Source of the DNA: Marinobacter salsuginis
GTDB taxonomy: Bacteria > Pseudomonadota > Gammaproteobacteria > Pseudomonadales > Oleiphilaceae
Assembly (NCBI RefSeq): GCF_009617755.1
Contig: NZ_BGZH01000001.1
Span: forward strand, 1,736,001-1,800,000
Direction of reading: 5' to 3'
Length of the DNA: 64,000 nucleotides
The notes beneath the pieces were generated by a model. The model was not told where the DNA came from and did no database searches. It saw only the letters and a program-made list of their open reading frames with translations. Both the position numbers and the translations under genes were made by a program. Of the stretch, positions 54,385 to 61,898 are shown one piece after another (position 1 is the first letter of the stretch; each line of letters begins with the position of its first letter).

Positions 54385-54446
54385 GTCTTCGGTCCCTGAA
54401 GAAGAAAAAAGTCCGGGCTTTCGCACCATCCTGTGCGAAGGCCCGG

Positions 54447-54477
54447 CCCTGATGAAAACGTCCTGATCTCATCAGGG
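54447..54477. other. Hairpin between tssM and vgrG
   Basis: CCCTGATG at 54447-54454 and CATCAGGG at 54470-54477 are perfect inverted copies in the 116-bp gap. The T-rich stretch lies in the loop rather than after the stem on the minus strand, so partial termination or mRNA processing is possible but unproven. Confidence 0.35.
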
Positions 54478-54500
54478 CAGTCCTGATTTAATGCGAGAGT

Positions 54501-57500
54501 TTAATACAAGCTACGAGGTATGCGGTACCCCGCCAGTAGTTGCTGTGTGAACGGGTTGGTATTGCTGGCCGCATGCAGGCGATAACGCATATCCCCGTCA
54601 TCAACCCGGAACCGCACGTCCACCGCGCTGCTGCTCACGCCGGTAATGTCGGCTTTATCGAGCAGTCGGAACAGAGCCCAGGGGCCGTTTTCCGACAGGC
54701 TTCGGGGTGAACGGTTCACCTGGACAGGCACCAGGGTAATACGGCTCTCAACAGAGTCTCGCAGGGTATTGGGCCAGACCAGGGGAATGCTTTGGCGCGG
54801 CCCGTGGCTGAATTCCACCAACTGGCCGACCACGTTAACCACGCTGCGGCGCTTGTTGGCTGAGAGGTTGAGCGGTTCCAGCGCGAACTCCACATCCAGG
54901 GAGCCACCCCGGGTAAAGTAGGCCCTTCTGATTCGGTCGGCATTTTCCAATGACGTCAGTACCGCACCGCGCACCAGTCCCGCTCTTCGGGCATCGCCCA
55001 CCTGTTCGGGATGATCCTCAAGGAACAGTTTCAGGTTGTCCTGATAGAAGGCGTCCAATACGCCGCCCGGGGCAAAGAACCGTTCAAAGTCCTGCAGTGC
55101 AACATCCCGCCCGGAGTCAGGATTAAACGGATAATGGCGGGCCAGATTCTGCTGGAAGGGCTGATACACTTCCCGATACCACTCACGCTCGAGTTGCGCC
55201 ACCGCCTGGTCCAGAACCACTCGCCAGCTTTCCGTGGCCAACCGGGTCAAAAGCCGATTGAGGGGCTCGGGCTGGTTATCGGCCATACGCTGCAGCGTGA
55301 AGATCGGATCCGCACCCTGCAGGCCCATACGGGCCCGGGCAGCGACCAATGCAGCCTTGCCCTTGTCTGGCGCTTCCTGGATGTTACGTATGTACTCGTG
55401 AAGCTCCCCGACCACCAGCATGATCTGTTCAAGTCCGGTTGGCTGATCGCCATTGTCGCGGGTCAGCTGGTTGAGCTCCGCAAACTGCCGTTCAATATCC
55501 TGCAGCATGCGGAAATGGGGCGACTGCTCCAGAAGCTCCCGGGCTGCGGCACTCTCCCCTTGGCCGGAAGGCACAAGACGCGTGTTGTGGCGAACCTGCC
55601 CGAGCAGGCTTGCCAGGGGCTCGTGGCCACTGATCAGGCTCTCCAGAATACGTACGCCGTGGTTCAGGTCCTCAAACCGCTGGATATCGATGCGGCTCAA
55701 GGCAGTACGCCAGGCCTCGGCGTAGTGCTCGGCATAGAGGGTCTGCAAACTGGCCAGCAGTCTGGCTTCATCCGCCTTGCTGAATTCAACGTTGTCCCTG
55801 CGACCCAAAACCCAGGCGTCCACAAGGGCCAGCTCCGTAACCGAGCCGGATTTACGCAGGAACCATTTTTCCAGCCCCTCCCGGGTCAGCAACGCGGGGA
55901 TGGTCAATGGATCTTCCTCCCCCGATCCGTCAGATACGACCGGCTCGCCATAGCCATCTACCCGGCTGAATACCGTGCTGAATGCTGGCCCGGCTGCACG
56001 TGCCAGCTCCAACGGAGTGCGGAACTCCTGCTCTGCTTCTATTTCCAGATCCCGGTAGACCCGGTCTGGTGTGGCAACCCGTCCAAGTTCATGCTGCGCC
56101 CATTGGACACTGCTGCGGAACGGCGCCAGGGTCATAACTGCAACCGCATCTCCCTCTTGGGTGAGACGCGCCAGATCGGTATGGGCCATGGCGTAGTCCA
56201 AATGACCCATGAGCCTCTGCTGCAGGTCGCTCTGGCCGGGGAACGCCTGCTGCCAGTAGTTCTGCATGTATCGGGTCACAATATCGTTCCGACGACCACT
56301 GGCGTCATACAGCATCCGCAACACCCGCAGGTGCTCCAGGCGCTCGGTGCTATCGTCCGGCGCCCGGCCCATCTCGGCCATCACACCGAACATCAGGGCT
56401 GGCAGGTACTGGTAAGCGAGCATGTCGAGGTAGGATTCCTCCACTTCCGGGCCAACCTCATGGCCACGGTATAGGCCCATATCACTGAGCAACGGCCAGT
56501 TCCGGCGATGGTCGCCAAAAGCCAGAGTCGCCTCACGGAGTTCATCCAGCGGGCCGAGCAGATTCCGGCCGGTGTTGTCCGGTTCGAAACCCACGGGCTG
56601 CCAGTTTTCAATAAAGCCCTGAACACGAGCTTCCACGGCGGCAGCGGCCTCTGCATTCCTGATAAAAAAATGCTGCCAGCCGGCAGTCATACCGGCACCG
56701 GCGCAAATAGCCACCACGGCGGCCACGGCCAGCCGGCGTTGCCGGGACTGAATCACCCGCCGGTTATCACCGGCCAGGCCGGCCTCCGGGTAGATGATCT
56801 TGGGAAACAGTTCACGGGTAAACAGATTGGCGGACTGCCCTGACCGTTGAGCCGGCTGAATGGGCTCGGCAATTTGATAGTTGGCGGCGGCGGCTGAGAC
56901 AAAGGCATCCTCCGGCACGCCTTCCTGCAACACCGACGTGAAGAAGGTGCCACGCACCATCGCTGGCGTCGAAAACACATCTGCCGACAGCAGGTCAGTC
57001 AGGAACTGCTCCAGAACAGGCTTCAGGCCGGCAAGCTGGCGGGTGAAGGAATAGGCCGCTGCCCGTTCCTCGGCATCCCGGGTATTGGCCAGAACATCCG
57101 GCAGGCGATCAGTAAGCCGCTCAACCAGGGCTGTGTATCGATCAACGAATTGGCTCAGCCAATCGTCACTGTCCATCTGATTTTCGAGGCTGAAGGTAAA
57201 GCCGAGGGCCTGGTCCTTCTCCTGCTTGCTCAGGGTCCGCACCGGCGGACCGAAACCGTAGAGCAGGTCCATCTTGGTGAAGGTGACATACACGGGCAGG
57301 CGCGAGCCGATCTGCTCCATCAGTTCCCGCAGGCGCGTGCGCAACAGGATGGCCCGATCCCGCCTCTGGTCAGGATCTGCCACGCTCAATCTGGCCAGAT
57401 CGATCGTCAACACCACACCATTCAGGGGACGTTGCGGGCGATTTCGCTCAAGCCAGGCAATGAAATGATTCCAAAGACGCTGCTGGATCTCAGCGCCAGC

Positions 57501-58094
57501 GCCCTCACCCTGACTCTGGCTCAGCAGTTCACCATCCGGATCAATAAGCACGCCGTCATCGCCGATCCACCAGTCAAAACCGAAGGCATTGCGATCGCCC
57601 CGATTGTTGCGGGTGACATTGGTGAGCGTGTAGGTCTGTCCGGAGCGTTGAATCAGGCTGGTCTTGCCGGCATCTTCTAGCCCCATCACCAGATACCAGG
57701 GCAGCCGGTAAATGCCTTTGCGGCCCGGAAGGTTGCTCTTCAGGGCTGCCAGTTGTCGATCCAGCAGGCGCTGCTGCTTGCGCTCCATGGGCAGTATCGG
57801 ATCTTCCTGTTCCTTCTGCGCCTCGGACTGTTTGACATTCACCTTGCGCAGACGGCGCGCCAGCACCATGCCCCACACCATCGCGACCACAAGGACAACG
57901 CCCAGGGTAACGAGGGCCCGCATCTGCCAGGCCGCCAATGGAAACTCCCCATTCAACTGCCAACGTGGCCCCAGCCACCAGGTGGCCACCAGCAAGGCAA
58001 TAACGCCCAGTGTCAGGGTGACCGGGGCTGCGTTTTTTAGGTATGGCAGAAGCCAGCGACCGATGAGTAAAGCTTTTCTCCACATGGTGTCCAT
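54501..58094 (-). CDS. tssM: T6SS membrane complex subunit TssM (IcmF)
   Basis: About 1197 residues from the ATG at 58092-58094; a second ATG three codons later is possible, and the frame is open to 58142. Two N-terminal TM helices (about 20-45 and 57-83), a P-loop GLEDAGKTSL (about 138-147), a third TM (about 450-470) and a very long periplasmic region typical of IcmF/TssM. It anchors the secretion apparatus with TssJ and TssL, whose genes must lie outside this window. It starts 31 bp after tssA. Confidence 0.95.
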   Translation of the reverse strand: MDTMWRKALLIGRWLLPYLKNAAPVTLTLGVIALLVATWWLGPRWQLNGEFPLAAWQMRALVTLGVVLVVAMVWGMVLARRLRKVNVKQSEAQKEQEDPILPMERKQQRLLDRQLAALKSNLPGRKGIYRLPWYLVMGLEDAGKTSLIQRSGQTYTLTNVTRNNRGDRNAFGFDWWIGDDGVLIDPDGELLSQSQGEGAGAEIQQRLWNHFIAWLERNRPQRPLNGVVLTIDLARLSVADPDQRRDRAILLRTRLRELMEQIGSRLPVYVTFTKMDLLYGFGPPVRTLSKQEKDQALGFTFSLENQMDSDDWLSQFVDRYTALVERLTDRLPDVLANTRDAEERAAAYSFTRQLAGLKPVLEQFLTDLLSADVFSTPAMVRGTFFTSVLQEGVPEDAFVSAAAANYQIAEPIQPAQRSGQSANLFTRELFPKIIYPEAGLAGDNRRVIQSRQRRLAVAAVVAICAGAGMTAGWQHFFIRNAEAAAAVEARVQGFIENWQPVGFEPDNTGRNLLGPLDELREATLAFGDHRRNWPLLSDMGLYRGHEVGPEVEESYLDMLAYQYLPALMFGVMAEMGRAPDDSTERLEHLRVLRMLYDASGRRNDIVTRYMQNYWQQAFPGQSDLQQRLMGHLDYAMAHTDLARLTQEGDAVAVMTLAPFRSSVQWAQHELGRVATPDRVYRDLEIEAEQEFRTPLELARAAGPAFSTVFSRVDGYGEPVVSDGSGEEDPLTIPALLTREGLEKWFLRKSGSVTELALVDAWVLGRRDNVEFSKADEARLLASLQTLYAEHYAEAWRTALSRIDIQRFEDLNHGVRILESLISGHEPLASLLGQVRHNTRLVPSGQGESAAARELLEQSPHFRMLQDIERQFAELNQLTRDNGDQPTGLEQIMLVVGELHEYIRNIQEAPDKGKAALVAARARMGLQGADPIFTLQRMADNQPEPLNRLLTRLATESWRVVLDQAVAQLEREWYREVYQPFQQNLARHYPFNPDSGRDVALQDFERFFAPGGVLDAFYQDNLKLFLEDHPEQVGDARRAGLVRGAVLTSLENADRIRRAYFTRGGSLDVEFALEPLNLSANKRRSVVNVVGQLVEFSHGPRQSIPLVWPNTLRDSVESRITLVPVQVNRSPRSLSENGPWALFRLLDKADITGVSSSAVDVRFRVDDGDMRYRLHAASNTNPFTQQLLAGYRIPRSLY

Positions 58095-58125
58095 TCCTGC
58101 ATGATTCCTTGGTGTGTTCCGGGGA

Positions 58126-59565
58126 TCAGCCCAGCTTTTCAAGCTGTCTGATCAGGGCGGGCTCCCAGTCCTCGAGAGCCAGCCCGCGAACCTGCGTTTG
58201 CAGATCCTGAACCTGCTGCGTGGCCAGTGATTTCAGGCCCGCGTCTTTCATTAATCGGGCGCTGGCAAGGCGCCAGTTAAAGCGGTCTCTTGGCTCTCTC
58301 GCTTCCGCCAGCCCGTCTTCCAGGAGTTGCATCGCGGCAGCCAGTCCCTTTTGCGCGACCAGCTCCCGGGCCTTCTCATAAGTCTGCTCCCAGGCGTTGG
58401 CGCCGCAGGCGGAACCACCGGTCGCTGGCACGGACCAGAGCCACTCTTCCGCCTCCCGGGAAAGGAACGGGGTGCCATTGTTGAAGGTGAGTTCCGGCAA
58501 CTGGGCAAGGCGCTCAACAAACTCCTTTGTAGACACACGGATGGCTTCAGCACAGGCATGGTGGCCCAGGGCCGTCGCTACCCGGGCACTTAACCAATGG
58601 CCGTCGAGCCAGAACGGACTGACCGACAGACTCTGCTCGATTTTCTGCCACAACGCCAGATCTGCTGATTTTTCCAGGGCTTCCCGATAATCGGCCACAC
58701 GATCGGCACTTACGGCGGCAAGATCGGTCCGCTTTCCGTCCCGTGTCGGTGGCACCGTAGTGATGTTCTGCCAGATAGCGTAACGGCGAAGCTGGTATCC
58801 CAGAGGCTGATCCGGCTCTGCCTCGGTAAGCATGTCCGCGACCTTCAGAAGACTCTGTCGGGTTGCCCTTTCGTCACCGGGATCCAGGGTGAGCAATCCC
58901 AGAGAAGGCTTTGGCTGTGCGGGTTTTTGCTCAGGCGTTTCCGTTCCGGAATCCTGGTTGGCCTGCTGCCCTGCCGATGGACGGGGTCTGGGGGCTGACG
59001 TGGCGTCGTTCACCCTGGGCAGTTTTTCAACTGCCCGTTTCAGATCCTGCAGTGACTCCTCAGGCAACTCCCGATCAGCGGCCTGGTCCATCAGCCTGGA
59101 CAGGAGTTCAAGGCAGAACGCCCGACCGTCGCCAACACTGCCATCGAACGCCAGGGCCTCTACACCCTTGCCGGCGCGCTGAAGCATCTGGGTGAACATC
59201 ATCTTGCGGGCCCGCTTGCCCTTATCCCCAGGATACGGCCAGGCCTGTTCCCACCACTCGTCCAGGACGCGGTGCAGCAGGTACAGAGACAGGGCGAACC
59301 GTTCCCCGTCGCCTCCACGTTGCAGGGCGATCAGCAAAAAACCCAAAACTTTCAGATCCTTGCTTCGGTCTGAAAGAATTGTCAGGGCATCGCTTTCCAC
59401 CTTGCTCCAATCGATATCGGTATGGGCCAGCGAGCCCACCTTCATGATCTCGTTTTCCAGAAACTCGAGCGTTGCATCGTCTCCGAGTGCCTCGCCGACA
59501 CGGGAATCGCCGGGCAATGGTGAGACGACCTGTTCAACGTAGGGATGTTGCTCAATGATCTGCAT
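58126..59565 (-). CDS. tssA: T6SS protein TssA (ImpA N-terminal domain)
   Basis: 479 residues from the ATG at 59563-59565, preceded by AGGACA. The ImpA-type N-terminal domain contains LHRVLDEWWEQAWPYPGDKGKRARKMMFTQ in two overlapping conserved blocks (about 95-125). A Pro/Gln-rich linker (about 200-240) precedes a helical C-terminal domain with TF(N)NGTPFLSREAEEWL. TssA proteins cap the baseplate or the growing sheath. It starts 34 bp after vasI in the same operon. Confidence 0.93.
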   Translation of the reverse strand: MQIIEQHPYVEQVVSPLPGDSRVGEALGDDATLEFLENEIMKVGSLAHTDIDWSKVESDALTILSDRSKDLKVLGFLLIALQRGGDGERFALSLYLLHRVLDEWWEQAWPYPGDKGKRARKMMFTQMLQRAGKGVEALAFDGSVGDGRAFCLELLSRLMDQAADRELPEESLQDLKRAVEKLPRVNDATSAPRPRPSAGQQANQDSGTETPEQKPAQPKPSLGLLTLDPGDERATRQSLLKVADMLTEAEPDQPLGYQLRRYAIWQNITTVPPTRDGKRTDLAAVSADRVADYREALEKSADLALWQKIEQSLSVSPFWLDGHWLSARVATALGHHACAEAIRVSTKEFVERLAQLPELTFNNGTPFLSREAEEWLWSVPATGGSACGANAWEQTYEKARELVAQKGLAAAMQLLEDGLAEAREPRDRFNWRLASARLMKDAGLKSLATQQVQDLQTQVRGLALEDWEPALIRQLEKLG

Positions 59566-59599
59566 GTTGCTGTCCTGAATCACTGTGTTCACCCGGGAT

Positions 59600-60247
59600 C
59601 TACCAACCACAGACCTCTCGTAGCGGTTCGATCGCCCGGCGGTATCCCGAGAGATCAAACAGCAGGCCGTCAATGCGGCTATTGGGCGAGTCGATGCGGG
59701 CTTCTGTGCCGTTGATCATGGCTTTCACGGTACGAATGGCTGGCAGTCCCCGGCCGCCGCTGAGTACGAAACCGTTGTCCCGCACCCGCCAGACAGTCTG
59801 TTCCCGGCCAAACCCCAGTTGAACCCGCTCCTGGTCCATTGCTTTGGGCAGCATCAGCGTCAGTTCCGTGATGTTGTTGTGGCACTGAAGAGCCAGCAGC
59901 GGCCTGGGAGGTTGAGCCCCCAAAGCCGGAACCGTCACCAGCTGGCCAGCGGCTTTTCCGGTATCCCGGTAAAGCACGCCAGCACCGGCATTCTTGGCAT
60001 CAAGGCTGGCGTAAGCCTGCCGCCATCGCTCGGATCGGCGGGCATCCGGAGCGTTGAATTCCACGACGGCTGCCGCCAGGGGAGTGCCAAAGACGTCGTC
60101 AAAGCAGGCTAACCGTTCAAGTCGCTGGGGCTCACTGGTACAGGCCCGGGCATCTTCAAGCTGGCCAGCGCAGGCATGGGAGACCAGAAAAGCCAGAGCC
60201 CATGCCCCGACAACTCGACCGGTTAATCGCATGTTGCGGTGACTCAT
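59600..60247 (-). CDS. vasI: T6SS-associated protein VasI/TagO
   Basis: 215 residues from the ATG at 60245-60247, whose ATGA overlaps the vasH stop by 4 bp. Signal peptide (cleavage after CAG, about 28), then a mature domain with paired cysteines (ARACTSEPQRLERLACFDDVFG) and a conserved C-terminal IDGLLFDLSGYRRAIEPLREVC. It matches the VC_A0118 (VasI) family of accessory periplasmic T6SS proteins. The position between vasH and tssA is as in the V. cholerae VAS cluster. Confidence 0.92.
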   Translation of the reverse strand: MSHRNMRLTGRVVGAWALAFLVSHACAGQLEDARACTSEPQRLERLACFDDVFGTPLAAAVVEFNAPDARRSERWRQAYASLDAKNAGAGVLYRDTGKAAGQLVTVPALGAQPPRPLLALQCHNNITELTLMLPKAMDQERVQLGFGREQTVWRVRDNGFVLSGGRGLPAIRTVKAMINGTEARIDSPNSRIDGLLFDLSGYRRAIEPLREVCGW

Positions 60248-61827
60248 GACTCTGCCACCTGATACTTCAGACACTTATGGGCAAGGGTCCGCTTTGGCAG
60301 ACCGAGGCTTTCCGCCGCCTGGGCCCGGTTGCCACCATACTGGCGCAAACGCTCACGAATAATTGCCGCCTCAAAGGCCTGTGCTGCGGCTTTAAGATCC
60401 CGGATGTCTTCCACTGCGGGCAGATCAACGGGATTTCTGTCTCCGACATCCCATGGTGCGCTGGTCCAACCATCTGATGACTCTTCAAACAGGTCATTCA
60501 TCCTCAGAACTTCAGGCTGGATATCATCTCCGCCCGGGGTCTGCAGACAGGCCAGTTCAATGATGTTACGCAGCTCACGGACATTGCCCGGAAAATCGTA
60601 TCCGGCCAGCAGGTGCAGGGCGTGGCTGGAAATGCCCATGGGCCCGCTACCCTCACGCTCGGTATACAGCCGAATGAAATGACGGCTCAGGGCTTCGAGG
60701 TCGTCGGGGCGTTCCCGCAAGGGCGTCACCCTCAGCGGAAACTGGCTCAGGCGGTAAAACAGATCCCGTCGGAAGCTGCCATCTTCGATACCAGCCTGGA
60801 GCGGCTGGTGAGTGGCCGCTACCAGGCGAAAATCCGAGTGCTGTTCCTTGCGGGCCCCGAGCGGGCGAAACTGACGGCCCTCCAACACCCGGAGCAGCTT
60901 CGACTGCAGAGCCATGGGCATGTCGCCGATCTCATCCAGGAACAGGGTGCCGCCGTTGGCCTGCGCCAGAAGCCCCTGTTTGTCCTGGTCGGCACCTGAA
61001 AACGCACCTCGGGTATGCCCGAACAGTTCGCTTTCCAGAAGGGTATCCGGAATGGCGGCGCAGTTGACCACCACCATCGGGCCCTCGGCCCGGTCGGACA
61101 ATTCATGGATACCGCGGGCGACCACATCCTTGCCACATCCGGTTTCACCCTGCACCAGGACGGATAGCTGACTGCCGGCGGCCCGGACGATCTGGGCCCG
61201 AAGGCTGGTCATGGCCTGTGAGTTGCCGACCAGGGTTCGGGCCAGTTGTTCGCAGCGGGTGCGAACGCTTTCGGCGTCGTGCAGATGATCCAGTGACCGC
61301 TTGAGCAGACGGCGTTGCCAGACCTGATCGCGGCTCTGAAGTTGGGTAATCCATTGATGAACAAGCAGTTGCCGCAAGCCTCCATACAGAGGTTGGCCGG
61401 TAATACCGTCCCAGTCGGGTTCGTCTCGACACAGAACAAGTATTCCCAGGGTTCGGCCATCATTGCCGGTGAGGGGCTCGAGCCACAGGGAGCGCGGCCG
61501 ATCGCTGGCCTCGAACAGGGCCTGGAAGCCGACGTGGTCCAGGCGGTAACTGGCGGCACGGGTAAGTTCACGGGCTTTGCCGGTTTGCAGCACGTGGGCA
61601 AAGGGGTGGCTGAAGTCGCCGCAGTCGAATTCGCCGTGTTCTTCCAAATCGCTGCAGTGCAGGGTTCGGCCACTGAGGTCGAGTTCGAGCGCCCAGCAGC
61701 GGGTCAGCCCGAAGGCGTTTTCCAGCTGCTTTGTGGCGGTTTTCAGCAGGTCCGGCAGGTTGTCCTGCTGGATCAGGGCTACCGCCAGGTCAATGCCGGT
61801 GTGCAGTTCCATCTGCATCCGTCCCAT
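60244..61827 (-). CDS. vasH: Sigma-54-dependent T6SS regulator VasH
   Basis: 527 residues. An N-terminal GAF-like sensory region (about 1-165) precedes an AAA+ sigma-54 interaction domain with Walker A GETGCGKD (227-234) and a Fis-type helix-turn-helix at the end (GGNRAQAAESLGLPKRTL). The sigma-54 contact loop, canonically GAFTGA, reads GAFSGA here (274-279; Ser codon at 60997-60999). VasH activates hcp/vgrG operons. The start ATG has AGGGAAGAG upstream and lies 71 bp after clpV. Confidence 0.94.
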   Translation of the reverse strand: MGRMQMELHTGIDLAVALIQQDNLPDLLKTATKQLENAFGLTRCWALELDLSGRTLHCSDLEEHGEFDCGDFSHPFAHVLQTGKARELTRAASYRLDHVGFQALFEASDRPRSLWLEPLTGNDGRTLGILVLCRDEPDWDGITGQPLYGGLRQLLVHQWITQLQSRDQVWQRRLLKRSLDHLHDAESVRTRCEQLARTLVGNSQAMTSLRAQIVRAAGSQLSVLVQGETGCGKDVVARGIHELSDRAEGPMVVVNCAAIPDTLLESELFGHTRGAFSGADQDKQGLLAQANGGTLFLDEIGDMPMALQSKLLRVLEGRQFRPLGARKEQHSDFRLVAATHQPLQAGIEDGSFRRDLFYRLSQFPLRVTPLRERPDDLEALSRHFIRLYTEREGSGPMGISSHALHLLAGYDFPGNVRELRNIIELACLQTPGGDDIQPEVLRMNDLFEESSDGWTSAPWDVGDRNPVDLPAVEDIRDLKAAAQAFEAAIIRERLRQYGGNRAQAAESLGLPKRTLAHKCLKYQVAES

Positions 61828-61898
61828 GGTTCTCTTCCCTAAGATTTTTATGCTTTTGTGTTCGCCTACCGCACACCGTGCGATTCTTTGAAGTAGCT

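Noticed and set aside
52411..54399. Very long open frame (662 codons) antisense to vgrG
   Set aside because: The opposite strand encodes a clear VgrG with all domains; the antisense frame has low-complexity composition and no recognisable fold. Long antisense frames are expected in GC-rich genes.
55011..56474. Long plus-strand frame opposite tssM
   Set aside because: Shadow of tssM, which is well supported by its P-loop, membrane helices and operon context.
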